64,000 bases of DNA, taken from positions 25,082 through 89,081 of the forward strand of contig NZ_CAKJTI010000014.1 in assembly GCF_917563915.1 (NCBI RefSeq). The letters run 5' to 3'. Within the stretch, counting starts at the first letter, position 1, and each line of letters opens with the position of its first letter. This DNA is from Bacillus rhizoplanae. Its GTDB lineage: Bacteria > Bacillota > Bacilli > Bacillales > Bacillaceae_G. The position numbers were made by a program, and so were the translations under genes. Shown here piece after piece: positions 8,318 to 17,306 of the stretch. Below the pieces are notes generated by a model that saw nothing but the letters and a program-made list of their open reading frames with translations, had not been told where the DNA came from and ran no database searches.

Positions 8318-9639
8318 TTTTTAAAAAACAGCTTTTGACAATATTGATATACTACATATATCCCATAGCTTTGCAATATCAATAAACTAGGGACTAGTAT
8401 GCTATCATATACAATACGCGTATTCATAAATCTTGTAAATAAATAGCCCACTATAATGAATAGAAACAGCATATAACTTCCATTTCCCGGTTTTTGAAAT
8501 AGAAGATGTAACATAGCAATTGCTACAAATATTGTAATCATTATATATATAAGGTATCCACCCTTTATAAGGGTGTTTTGTATTTCTTGTTTCTGTAATT
8601 TCCCTAAACTCATTTGAATAGAGGCAAACCGATCCATCTCTATTGCTTTCAACTTTTTATTTATAAAATCCACAGTATACTCTTTTTTCTCTCGTTCTGT
8701 TGTTTTTTCATTTTCTCCTACTAATACAGATTGAATATATCGATCATTTGTAAATGTATATTGTAAACTACTTGATTTTGCCAACGCGTAACTTACTCCG
8801 TAATGGACACCATAAAATATAACGCATATACCTACTATTTTAAAAAGCATTTTTTTTCGTTCTGCACTTTGCAAAACTTCCACCACTACAAGGTACATAA
8901 CAAGGACTATAATCAAAAATAAACCTAATGGACGAATCACATTACTAAAAGCAAATAAAGCAGCGGCCACTCCCCACATATACGAGTGATTTAAACCTTT
9001 ATGTATAAGTAAGTAACATGCAAAATAAAATAAACATGTTGCTAAATGTTCATTTGTTAACACGGAACAAAGTACAATATTAGGAATATACAAAGCATAC
9101 AACATAGCTGCAATTCGGCCGCATTCTTCATGAAATAGCGTAGAAGCAAGCTTGTAAATAAAAAAAGCTGTAGCCCCGCAATATAAGATATTACATATCT
9201 TTAATACAAACATTGCATCTCCAAAAAGACGAATAAAAAAGGATTCGTACATAATAAAAGGTGATTGTACAAGAGCTTCCAGCCCGCTAAAACTAGTATT
9301 TCTTTGCCCAATTTGCTTAGCGGCCTCATACATCACCTTCGCGTCACCTTCAAGCGGGGCTCCCATCGAAACAATTGATAGAAAGCGAAGTACCACAGTA
9401 ATTGAAATAAGAAAAAGAATAAATTGTTTACTCGTAAATCGATATTGTAAAATAGATGTAGCCAGCAAAATTAAAATGATACAAACACCTAATATGATCG
9501 CTAAACTGGAAGAGTTCATATCAACAATATTGCTTACCTCTTCAAAGGAAGACCAAAATGAATATGCAAAAAAGAGGAACATGAGTCCAACTACTATCTT
9601 GTTAAAAAAAGAATGAAAGCCTATCTGTACATTGCTCAT
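8314..9639 (-). CDS. GT39/ArnT-like polytopic glycosyltransferase (paralogue 1)
   Basis: 441-residue polytopic protein with about 11-12 membrane helices. It has the GT-C layout: an acidic residue in the first external loop (PLEGDAKVMYEAA, about residue 105) and conserved helical motifs (LKICNILYCGATA, SVLTNEHLAT, SNVIRPLG). GT-C enzymes use polyprenyl-phosphate sugars to glycosylate lipids or proteins outside the membrane. It is clearly homologous along its length to the gene at 15707-17152. The ATG at 9639 (MSNVQ) aligns with the paralogue's start, but no good ribosome-binding site precedes it; a GTG 18 bp further upstream abuts AGAGG and is the alternative. Substrate unknown. Confidence 0.82.
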   Translation of the reverse strand: MSNVQIGFHSFFNKIVVGLMFLFFAYSFWSSFEEVSNIVDMNSSSLAIILGVCIILILLATSILQYRFTSKQFILFLISITVVLRFLSIVSMGAPLEGDAKVMYEAAKQIGQRNTSFSGLEALVQSPFIMYESFFIRLFGDAMFVLKICNILYCGATAFFIYKLASTLFHEECGRIAAMLYALYIPNIVLCSVLTNEHLATCLFYFACYLLIHKGLNHSYMWGVAAALFAFSNVIRPLGLFLIIVLVMYLVVVEVLQSAERKKMLFKIVGICVIFYGVHYGVSYALAKSSSLQYTFTNDRYIQSVLVGENEKTTEREKKEYTVDFINKKLKAIEMDRFASIQMSLGKLQKQEIQNTLIKGGYLIYIMITIFVAIAMLHLLFQKPGNGSYMLFLFIIVGYLFTRFMNTRIVYDSILVPSLLILQSYGIYVVYQYCQKLFFKK

Positions 9640-9841
9640 AATTCTATTGTATTGCACCTCTTTTTCCCTTTGTTAAAGGATATCTATTCCCTTTAACTTT
9701 ATATTTTTAACAAAATGATTTTATCACGAATAAAAGGAGTGCTGGTAGCCTATTTCTATGACAAAGCTAGTAACATCACATATTCTCCTTGCAATGTAAG
9801 CGAAATCTCTTTTACACTACAATCTATATAGAGTGAAACCT

Positions 9842-9872
9842 CTGTTCATTAATTATTATAAATAATGAACAG
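9842..9872. promoter_or_regulatory. Inverted repeat upstream of the thioesterase gene
   Basis: CTGTTCATTA and TAATGAACAG are perfectly inverted around an 11-bp A/T centre, 56 bp before the start codon. This could be a repressor operator or a leader hairpin. No regulator can be named. Confidence 0.4.
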
Positions 9873-9927
9873 AACAAATCGAGTTCTTATGGATATCATT
9901 AGAACAAAACAAACAGGAGTAGATAAT

Positions 9928-10440
9928 ATGGAAAAGAAATTTATGAGAGAATCCAAAGCGATAAAAACAACACGTGTTTTTCCGAATGACTTAAATAACC
10001 ATCAAACATTATTTGGCGGAAAATTATTAGCAGAAATTGATAGCATTGCTTCTATCGCAACTGCACGTCATAGCCGTAAGCACTGTGTGACAGCTTCTAT
10101 CGATTCTGTTGACTTTTTAACACCAATTCATCAAACTGATTCTGTTTGCTATGAAGCATTCGTTTGTTATACAGGGAGATCTTCTATGGAAGTATTCGTA
10201 AAAGTCGTTGCAGAGGATTTATTAGCTGGTGAACGCCGCATTGCTGCTACTTGCTTCATTACTTTCGTGGCATTAGAGAACGGAAAACCATCCTCTGTAC
10301 CAGGTGTAATTGCTGAAACAGAAGAAGAGCAATGGTTATATAATACAGGTGCAGAACGTGCAGAAAAACGAAAACTGAACCGACTAAAAAGTAAAGAAAT
10401 GGCAGAAGTGCTAACTATTCAAAAACCGTGGAATGTATAA
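9928..10440 (+). CDS. Acyl-CoA thioesterase, hotdog fold
   Basis: 170-residue cytosolic enzyme of the YkhA/YciA type that hydrolyses acyl-CoA to free acid and CoA. Hotdog features are visible: N-terminal TRVFPNDLNNHQTLFGGKLLAEID with the catalytic-region Asn/His/Gly, then CVTASIDSVDFLTPIH and YTGRSSMEVFVKVVAEDL. The ATG at 9928 follows CAGGAG with a normal spacing; earlier in-frame codons lack a ribosome-binding site. It is a single gene with its own terminator, between glycan genes to which it has no evident link. Confidence 0.93.
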   Translation: MEKKFMRESKAIKTTRVFPNDLNNHQTLFGGKLLAEIDSIASIATARHSRKHCVTASIDSVDFLTPIHQTDSVCYEAFVCYTGRSSMEVFVKVVAEDLLAGERRIAATCFITFVALENGKPSSVPGVIAETEEEQWLYNTGAERAEKRKLNRLKSKEMAEVLTIQKPWNV

Positions 10441-10445
10441 ATTAA

Positions 10446-10480
10446 AGAAACCACCATCCTCTATTAGGATGGTGGTTTCT
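10446..10480 (+). terminator. Terminator after the thioesterase gene
   Basis: AGAAACCACCATCCT and AGGATGGTGGTTTCT make a perfect 15-bp stem with loop CTATT. The structure is symmetric. Confidence 0.88.
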
Positions 10481-10714
10481 CATACTCCTTCTTATCTTTA
10501 ATATGACATTTAAAATCCGTTTTCATAAATGATTATTTCCATAAGTTGCTTTACAAAGTTTACGTGCGTTACACTAATAAGGTTACATATCATTTAGCTA
10601 TGACTTTTAAAAAAATTTGCTCACAACATAAGATAAATCGTATAATTACGAAATATGTAATAGATAAAGCATGAATCATATACTCCATAAAATTATGTAT
10701 AGAAGGATCTAGTT

Positions 10715-12169
10715 ATGCAAAAATCACTATTTAAAAACATTTTGTATAAGATTGCACTGAATGTCTTTAACATTATTCTCCCCTTACTCGTTGGACCATA
10801 CGCTTACCGAGCGCTTGGAGCACAATCAATGGGAACTGTTAACTTTGCTGATACGATTTTTAATTACTTCTTCATTTTTGCTGTATTTGGTATTTATCAA
10901 TATGGATTACGAGAAATGAGCTTAATAAAAAATGATAAAAAAAAGGTAAGTCAACTTTTCACAAACCTTTACCTTATTAATTTAATGACAAGCTTATTTG
11001 CTCTAACAACCTTTTTAATATTTAGTTACATTGGCTATGGCGATGAAAAAATATTCCCGGTGTTAGTTATTTTCGGATTTAACTTCATTTCGAATATGTT
11101 CTACGTAGAATGGGTAAATGAGGCCCATGAAAACTATGATTTTATTGCTATAAAAACCATTTGTGTTAGATTAACTTACGTTGTGCTATTATTTATAATC
11201 GTTCATAATGCAAACGACTATAAACAATTTGCAGCACTATTAGCTCTTTCAACATTTTTAAATCATTTTACTAGCTTTATATACATTAAGCGGAAAATAA
11301 AATTTGATTTCTCTAATATTACAATCGTTCCGCACTTAAAACCATTACTAGCAGTTGTTATTTTCTCAAATACAAGCATCTTGTATACACAATTAGACCG
11401 TTTCTTACTTGGAGAATATTTAGGTGCAGAATATGTGGCATTCTATGTAATGGCCTTTCAAATGATGACCATTGTTAATACACTAATGGTCAGCGTAATT
11501 CAAGTTACCATTCCAAGACTATCCTATTTATCAGGAAATGCTAATGAAAAAGAGTATGAAACATTATTAAATAAGATTTCAAAGGTATACTTTATTACAC
11601 TCTTCCCTGCTGCTGTTGGCCTCATTTTAATTTCTCATGCTGCCGTTGTTATTTACGGCGGATCCGAATTTGCACCTGCTGGGAATACATTATCTATTTT
11701 TGCTCTATATATGGTTTCCGTAGGAATCGAGTCGATTCTATCGAACCAAATTATTTATGTGAAGAAAAAAGAACATATTTTAGTTCGCTTTTTATTCATA
11801 TGCGGTTTCACAAACCTTGTATTAGATATTTTATTAATTATCTTTCATGTCTTCACACCAGCAACTGCTATTTTCACAACAACAATTGCAAACTGCTTAT
11901 TGATTGTTTTGGAATATATGTATGTAAAGAAGAAATTAAAAGTAAATTACACATTGTTTGATATGAGTAAATTAAAATATTTACTTTACTCACTAACGTT
12001 TATTCCATTAACATTTATTGTAAAGATGTATTTCAAAAACACGCTATCATTTGCTTTCATCACAATTTCAGTAAATATATTTGCTTACGCTCTTATCTTA
12101 TTGGTAACAAAAGATGAAATTCTCTTTATGTTTTTAGATAAAATAAAATTAAAATTTAAAAAAGCGTAA
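10715..12169 (+). CDS. Wzx-like polysaccharide flippase
   Basis: 484-residue MOP/MATE-superfamily exporter with 12-14 membrane segments. The N-terminus is typical of Wzx flippases: NIILPLLVGPYAYRALGAQS followed by GTVNFADTIFNYFFIFAVFG and YQYGLREMS. Such proteins flip undecaprenyl-linked oligosaccharide units across the membrane. A GGATCT ribosome-binding region precedes the ATG. A GT2 transferase follows 75 bp downstream on the same strand and the pair is probably one operon. It likely works with the O-antigen-ligase-like protein encoded at 5703-7070 (inference from gene content). Confidence 0.92.
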   Translation: MQKSLFKNILYKIALNVFNIILPLLVGPYAYRALGAQSMGTVNFADTIFNYFFIFAVFGIYQYGLREMSLIKNDKKKVSQLFTNLYLINLMTSLFALTTFLIFSYIGYGDEKIFPVLVIFGFNFISNMFYVEWVNEAHENYDFIAIKTICVRLTYVVLLFIIVHNANDYKQFAALLALSTFLNHFTSFIYIKRKIKFDFSNITIVPHLKPLLAVVIFSNTSILYTQLDRFLLGEYLGAEYVAFYVMAFQMMTIVNTLMVSVIQVTIPRLSYLSGNANEKEYETLLNKISKVYFITLFPAAVGLILISHAAVVIYGGSEFAPAGNTLSIFALYMVSVGIESILSNQIIYVKKKEHILVRFLFICGFTNLVLDILLIIFHVFTPATAIFTTTIANCLLIVLEYMYVKKKLKVNYTLFDMSKLKYLLYSLTFIPLTFIVKMYFKNTLSFAFITISVNIFAYALILLVTKDEILFMFLDKIKLKFKKA

Positions 12170-12244
12170 TACACATGAGGAAAGGATACTACATCTTTTC
12201 CTCAATCCTCCTGCTAACGAAACTTCTTAAAGGAGCTGTTACGA

Positions 12245-13066
12245 TTGAAATTCTCTTTAATCATGGCCACTTGCGGCAGACGTGATGATATTATAGATTT
12301 ACTAACATCGCTAGAAAAACAAACATACAAAAACTTTGAACTCATCGTAGTTGATCAAAACGATATACCAATCTCTGATTTATTTGAAGATTATAAAGAA
12401 AAATTCCCAATCAACTATATATACACACCAATTAAAGGACTATCTCGTGCACGTAACACAGGATTAAAAGTAATTGACGGCGATATTATTGCTTTTCCAG
12501 ATGACGATTGTATTTACGAAACAAATGTATTAGAAAGCATCCAAGAAACATTTGAGAAAAACAAAGATATTCACTTTATCTCTACCAATACAACAAATGT
12601 AGAAGGAACAGGCTCTTTAATACACGCACCAGAAACAGACATCATTTTAAATAACAAATATGGCTTCATGGGACCTTCCTTTGCACTATTCTTCACGAAA
12701 CAATTTGTACAAGATGTAGGCACATTTGATGAAGACTTAGGAGTTGGATCAGGAACGATTTACGGAGCCGGTGAAGAAACTGACTTCGTACTTCGCGGTA
12801 TGAAGAATGGATATACAGGTGTATTTAAGAAAGACCTTTTCGTATATCATCCTGTAAAAGAAGAAGTCATTAATGAGCAATCATTGAAAAGAGCAATTTC
12901 CTATGCTGGGGGTTTCGGCAGAGTTATTCGCTTGCATTACGGATTCCCTTACTTTTTACGTGCCATTGCTGCTGCTACATTCCGTACGATGCAAAACATC
13001 TCTAGCGATAAACGAAAATTTCATGCAAATCGCTTAAAAGGAATTGTCAGAGGGTACTTTAAATAA
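12245..13066 (+). CDS. GT2-family glycosyltransferase
   Basis: 273-residue GT-A enzyme. The N-terminal nucleotide-sugar domain begins KFSLIMATCGRRDDIIDLL, with the LIVVDQND strand, GLSRARNTGLKVIDGDIIAF, and the metal-binding PDDDC motif (DxD type, about residue 93). The acceptor half has GAGEETDFVLRGMKNGY, holding the likely catalytic acidic residues. No membrane segment is evident, so it probably acts at the cytoplasmic face on lipid-linked acceptors. The start is TTG behind AAAGGAG. Its TAA stop lies inside the ATAAA target of the following bcr1 element. It follows the flippase gene. Confidence 0.92.
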   Translation: MKFSLIMATCGRRDDIIDLLTSLEKQTYKNFELIVVDQNDIPISDLFEDYKEKFPINYIYTPIKGLSRARNTGLKVIDGDIIAFPDDDCIYETNVLESIQETFEKNKDIHFISTNTTNVEGTGSLIHAPETDIILNNKYGFMGPSFALFFTKQFVQDVGTFDEDLGVGSGTIYGAGEETDFVLRGMKNGYTGVFKKDLFVYHPVKEEVINEQSLKRAISYAGGFGRVIRLHYGFPYFLRAIAAATFRTMQNISSDKRKFHANRLKGIVRGYFK

Positions 13067-13219
13067 AGTGAAACTTCCATCGGTGGGGAGTTTCTTCATC
13101 CCCACTGATGGTTAGTTGAACCAATCGGGCTTTTACGGGCAGTTAGCCCCCACCTATCTACTGCGCTTCTCTCTCAATCTTGAGGTGGAGGTCTTACTGC
13201 CCGCGAATAGCGTGATAAA
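13063..13219 (+). repeat. bcr1 repeat, full length
   Basis: The element runs from ATAAAGTGAAACTTCC to GCGTGATAAA (ATAAA 13063-13067 and 13215-13219), with both internal inverted repeats. The left ATAAA contains the TAA stop codon of the GT2 gene. Confidence 0.93.
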
Positions 13220-13260
13220 AGAAAAAGCAACTGTCCAACACAGGGACAGTTGCTTTTTCT
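13220..13260 (+). terminator. Terminator of the flippase-GT2 operon
   Basis: GAAAAAGCAACTGTCC and GGACAGTTGCTTTTTC flank a short loop. It directly follows the bcr1 copy, so that copy is transcribed as the 3' untranslated region. Confidence 0.88.
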
Positions 13261-13444
13261 TTATAGGGTTTTAACTTACAAAAAACAAGGAGATTTTTTA
13301 TAATCTCTAAACAAGTAATGAATAAAATAATGATAATTTATCATCTTGGTATAAAGCACGCATCATCGTATTTATCATTATATTTATTCATCTATATGTT
13401 CACAAAACCTTGTTAACGAAAGTGTATAATATATAAAAGGAATC

Positions 13445-13499
13445 AACTATCGATTTATCTTACAAAAAAATTACATTATTGTAAGGTAAATTGATAGTT
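13445..13499. repeat. Unexplained 21-bp inverted repeat
   Basis: Two 21-bp arms (AACTATCGATTTA... and ...TAAATTGATAGTT) pair at 19 of 21 positions around a 13-bp centre. There is no open frame. A TATAAT-like hexamer lies 20-25 bp upstream. It is unlike bcr1. It is the only structured element between the terminator and the next bcr1 copy in the 748-bp gap 13067-13814. Confidence 0.5.
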
Positions 13500-13530
13500 A
13501 CAACAATTCATATTCTTCCTTAGTACAAAC

Positions 13531-13686
13531 ATAAAGTGAAACTTCCATCAGTAGGGTTTTCTTCATCCCCCACTGATGGTTAGTTGAACCAATCGGGCTC
13601 TTACGGGCAGTTAGCCCCCACCTATCTTCTTTGCTTCTCTCTGAATCTTGAGGTAGGGGTCTTACTGCCCGTTAGTGCGGGATAAC
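13531..13686 (+). repeat. bcr1 repeat, full length
   Basis: It begins ATAAAGTGAAACTTCCATCA and ends GTGCGGGATAAC, so the right target copy has one change (ATAAC). Both internal inverted repeats are kept. It lies about 130 bp before the ABC-F gene. Confidence 0.92.
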
Positions 13687-13814
13687 TTTTTCCCATAAAG
13701 TTACAGCTCCCATTCATAAGGAATACGTGATAATTTAAAGATAAAAGATAGCTTTATATTTAAGAATTTAGTATCATGATTCAAGATACTATTTCAAACA
13801 GGGCGGAGGACACT

Positions 13815-15374
13815 ATGAGCTTATTAACAGTTGAAAGCCTAGGGCATACCTTTGGCGATCGTACATTATTTAAAGATGTATCAATGCGTTTATTAGCAGG
13901 AGAACATGTTGGATTAGTCGGCGCAAACGGCGTTGGTAAATCAACATTTATGAATATTATTACAGGGCAACTTATTCATGATCAAGGACGTGTAGAATGG
14001 ACACCAGGTACGCATTACGGATATTTAGATCAGCATACAATTTTAACACCTGGAAGAACTATTCGTGACGTATTAACAGATGCGTTCTTACCTTTATTTG
14101 AGAAAGAAAACGAGTTAAATACAATTACTGAAAAAATGGCAACAGCTTCACCAGAAGAATTAGAAGAACTACTTGAACAGATGGCAGAAGCGCAAGATGC
14201 ACTTGAAGCAGGCGGTTTCTATTTATTAGATATTAAAATTGAAGAAGCAGCACGCGGTCTTGGAATTGATGCAATTGGTTTAGATCGTGATGTTTCGGCA
14301 TTAAGTGGTGGACAACGCACGAAAGTATTACTTGCTAAACTATTACTTGAGCAGCCAGAAGTGCTATTACTCGATGAGCCGACCAACTATTTAGACGTTG
14401 AACACATTCAATGGTTAACAAACTATTTAAAGGAATATCCATATGCGTTCCTTTTAATTTCCCATGATACAGAATTTATGAACAAATGTGTCAATGTTAT
14501 TTTCCATCTGGAATTCTCAAAAATGACACGCTACACAGCAACATATGAAAAGTTCTTAGAACTAGCAGAAATCAACAAAAATCAACATTTACAAGCATAT
14601 CAAAAACAACAAGAATTCATTAAACAGCAAGAAGATTTTATCGCACGAAATAAAGCGCGTTACTCAACAACAGGACGTGCAAAAAGCCGTCAAAAGCAGT
14701 TGGAGCGTATGGATCGTATTGATCGCCCAGAAACTGCTATGAAACCTGAGTTTTCTTTTAAAGAGTGCCGTGCAAGCAGCCGCTTTGTCTTCGAAGGAGA
14801 AGATGTAGAAATTGGCTATACACACCCTCTATTACCGAAATTAACAATGACAATTGAACGTGGTGAGAAAATTGCCATTGTCGGATGTAACGGTGTCGGA
14901 AAATCAACATTACTCAAAACGATTCTTGGAAAAAATAAACCGCTAAGCGGAAAAACAAGTCTTGGTGATTTCTTAGAGCCAGCTTATTTTGAACAAGAAG
15001 TAAAAGCAGAAAATATTACACCAATTGATGATGTATGGAATGCGTTCCCACACTTAGACCAACATCAAGTACGTGCAATGCTTGCGAAATGCGGTTTAAA
15101 AAATGAACATATTTCTCGTCCATTGAGCCAATTAAGTGGTGGTGAACAAGCAAAAGTTCGTTTATGCAAATTAATGGCAACAGAAAGTAACTGGCTATTA
15201 TTTGACGAGCCAACAAATCACCTTGACGTAACAGCAAAAGAAGAACTACAGCGCGCTATGAAAACATATAAAGGTACCATCGTTCTTGTTTGCCACGAAC
15301 CAGACTTTTATGAAGGTTGGATTACAAAAGTTTGGAACGTAGAAGAATGGGCAGAAAAAGCTGCTCATCAATAA
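13815..15374 (+). CDS. ABC-F family ATPase (YfmM-like)
   Basis: 519-residue soluble protein with two ABC ATPase domains and no membrane segment. Domain 1: Walker A GANGVGKST (about 36-44), signature LSGGQRTK, Walker B LLLLDEPTNYLD. Domain 2: Walker A GCNGVGKST (about 357), signature LSGGEQAK, Walker B LLFDEPTNHLD. A charged linker between them includes FIARNKARYSTTGRAKSRQKQ. ABC-F proteins act on the ribosome during translation. The N-terminus MSLLTVESLGHTFGDR resembles B. subtilis YfmM, a housekeeping rather than antibiotic-resistance type as far as I recall. The ATG at 13815 follows GGCGGAGG. The TAA stop falls inside a bcr1 ATAAA target. Confidence 0.92.
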   Translation: MSLLTVESLGHTFGDRTLFKDVSMRLLAGEHVGLVGANGVGKSTFMNIITGQLIHDQGRVEWTPGTHYGYLDQHTILTPGRTIRDVLTDAFLPLFEKENELNTITEKMATASPEELEELLEQMAEAQDALEAGGFYLLDIKIEEAARGLGIDAIGLDRDVSALSGGQRTKVLLAKLLLEQPEVLLLDEPTNYLDVEHIQWLTNYLKEYPYAFLLISHDTEFMNKCVNVIFHLEFSKMTRYTATYEKFLELAEINKNQHLQAYQKQQEFIKQQEDFIARNKARYSTTGRAKSRQKQLERMDRIDRPETAMKPEFSFKECRASSRFVFEGEDVEIGYTHPLLPKLTMTIERGEKIAIVGCNGVGKSTLLKTILGKNKPLSGKTSLGDFLEPAYFEQEVKAENITPIDDVWNAFPHLDQHQVRAMLAKCGLKNEHISRPLSQLSGGEQAKVRLCKLMATESNWLLFDEPTNHLDVTAKEELQRAMKTYKGTIVLVCHEPDFYEGWITKVWNVEEWAEKAAHQ

Positions 15375-15527
15375 AGTGAAACTTCCATCAGTGGGGGTTT
15401 TCTTCATCCCCTACTGATGGTTAGTTGAACCAATCGGGCTTTTACGGGCAGTTAGCCCCCACCTATCTTCTTTGCTTCTTTCTGAATCTTGAGGTGGGGG
15501 GCTTACTGCCCGTTAATGCGGGATAAA
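15371..15527 (+). repeat. bcr1 repeat, full length
   Basis: ATAAA occurs at 15371-15375 and 15523-15527, with both internal inverted repeats. The left ATAAA contains the TAA stop of the ABC-F gene. It is followed at once by that gene's terminator. Confidence 0.93.
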
Positions 15528-15561
15528 AATATGCCTCTTGTCTAAGACAAGAGGCATATTT
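15527..15561 (+). terminator. Terminator of the ABC-F gene
   Basis: AAATATGCCTCTTGTC and GACAAGAGGCATATTT flank a 3-nt centre. It lies directly after the bcr1 copy. Confidence 0.85.
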
Positions 15562-15706
15562 CATTATTTCTTATTTAGAAAATAACATTTTACCTTGTTT
15601 AAAAAACTGTATTCTTATAAAGAGTGCGCTTTATTCCCATCTAAATACATAAATTATTACTATACTTCACCTTGAAAATTAATAAAAACAAGGAGTGTAA
15701 CAAACC

Positions 15707-17152
15707 ATGTTAACCCTACAATGGAATCGTTTAAATTCATTGTTAGCAAAATGCCTCGTGTTTTTATGCTTACTTATCTTTGCTTTTACTATTTGGAGTT
15801 CTTATTTAACCGTTAAAGAAACTCTAAGTGTTCGAACACTTATTAGCGGCCCAATTGTAATTATCATTATGATTTTACTGATATTACTAACTTACCTTTG
15901 TAATAAATATCTTTCTAAAACTGCCTTTATTATTTTGTTAACACTTTGCACGTTTACCCTTCGGTTCATTTGGATTCTAAAAATCCCAACACCAATTGAA
16001 TCTGACTTTGCATTAATGTATAGGAGTGCTGTACAAGCTGCTCACGGTGACTATAGTTTTTCAAGTTCCCCCTACTATACAGCGTGGGTATATCAACTTG
16101 GATTTACGATGTATCAAGCTTTTATCATCAATGTATTCGGTAACCATATATTCATCTTGAAGTTGTTAAATGTCCTTTATTGTACAGGAACTACCATATG
16201 TATATATAGTATTACAAGCAACATTTTTAATGAGTGGACTGGGCGTATAGCTGGACTATTATATGCTTTTTTTATTCCAAGCATTATGATGAGCTCCGTC
16301 TTAACTAATGACCACCTTGCAACATTTTTATTTTATTTAGGGTTCTATTTATTAGTGTCAAAAAGATTCTATAGTAAATATACTTGGATCTTTGTAGGGA
16401 TTACACTAGCGTTTGGTGATATAATACGTCCTCTAGGTAGCTTTATTTTATTAGCAGTTATCATTTATCTATTCCTTCACGGATTTCTTGGGAAAGATAA
16501 GAAAACAATAGTTACTACAACAAAGAAACTTATTGGTATTCTTTTTGTCTTTTATGCTGTCCATTATCTCGTAAACTTTGCATTCATTGCTACAGGAATT
16601 ACACAGTATCCTTTATCTAATCGTGATCCCCTTTGGAAATTTGTCGTAGGACTTAACCACGAAACAACAGGATTATATTCAACATCCGATGCTGAACAAA
16701 TCATGAGTCTAGAAATAGGTGAAGAAAGAAAAGAATTAGAAATGAAGCTCATTAAAGAACGAATTGCAGATAAAGAAAAGCTATTCACACTCTTTGGGGA
16801 TAAATTTTCCTATATGTGGGGAGGTCTTGATTCCGCTGGTTACTGGAGCTTAAATCAATTAAATAAAAAAGAATTAGCTGATACAGCCATGGAATATGAA
16901 AAATATATTTATATTGCAACCATGCTATTTGGTATGATTGGATTATTATATCTTCTTTTAACAAAACAGAAAAACCTTCAGTATACATTATTCCTATTAC
17001 TTATTATTGGATATATATCTATTCACTTTTTAATAGAAATACAGACAAGATATCGATATTTTATCATTCCAAGCTTCTTTATTATTCAAAGCTATGGAAT
17101 CTATGTGATTCATCAATATATGAAAAAACTCACACGATTACCATTTTTATAA
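15707..17152 (+). CDS. GT39/ArnT-like polytopic glycosyltransferase (paralogue 2)
   Basis: 481-residue protein, about 12 helices, homologous along its length to the gene at 8314-9639. Shared motifs are an acidic residue in the first external loop (TPIESDFALMYRSA), LKLLNVLYCTGT, SVLTNDHLAT, IIRPLG, and the C-terminal IIQSYGIYVIHQY. It is about 40 residues longer, mainly in the central loop (residues 295-380, including NHETTGLYSTSDAEQ). The start is an ATG behind AAGGAG. Likely a polyprenyl-phosphate-sugar-dependent transferase acting outside the membrane; substrate unknown. The two paralogues bracket the flippase-GT2 operon on opposite strands. Confidence 0.82.
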   Translation: MLTLQWNRLNSLLAKCLVFLCLLIFAFTIWSSYLTVKETLSVRTLISGPIVIIIMILLILLTYLCNKYLSKTAFIILLTLCTFTLRFIWILKIPTPIESDFALMYRSAVQAAHGDYSFSSSPYYTAWVYQLGFTMYQAFIINVFGNHIFILKLLNVLYCTGTTICIYSITSNIFNEWTGRIAGLLYAFFIPSIMMSSVLTNDHLATFLFYLGFYLLVSKRFYSKYTWIFVGITLAFGDIIRPLGSFILLAVIIYLFLHGFLGKDKKTIVTTTKKLIGILFVFYAVHYLVNFAFIATGITQYPLSNRDPLWKFVVGLNHETTGLYSTSDAEQIMSLEIGEERKELEMKLIKERIADKEKLFTLFGDKFSYMWGGLDSAGYWSLNQLNKKELADTAMEYEKYIYIATMLFGMIGLLYLLLTKQKNLQYTLFLLLIIGYISIHFLIEIQTRYRYFIIPSFFIIQSYGIYVIHQYMKKLTRLPFL

Positions 17153-17256
17153 AAAAGTGTAAAACCCATTATTCTTTAAACTCAACACTAAAAAATGATA
17201 TCTTTCACAAAATACCTTTAAATGAAACGGTTTATGCATTAAATAAAAATAACATA

Positions 17257-17301
17257 ATAACAGCCTGTTCCAAAAATGAAATAAGCCGAACAGGCTGTTA
17301 T
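17257..17301. terminator. Bidirectional terminator between GT39 paralogue 2 and msrAB
   Basis: ATAACAGCCTGTTC and GAACAGGCTGTTAT flank an A-rich loop, followed by CTTTTTT on the plus strand. It is suitably placed for both convergent genes. Confidence 0.8.
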
Positions 17302-17306
17302 CTTTT

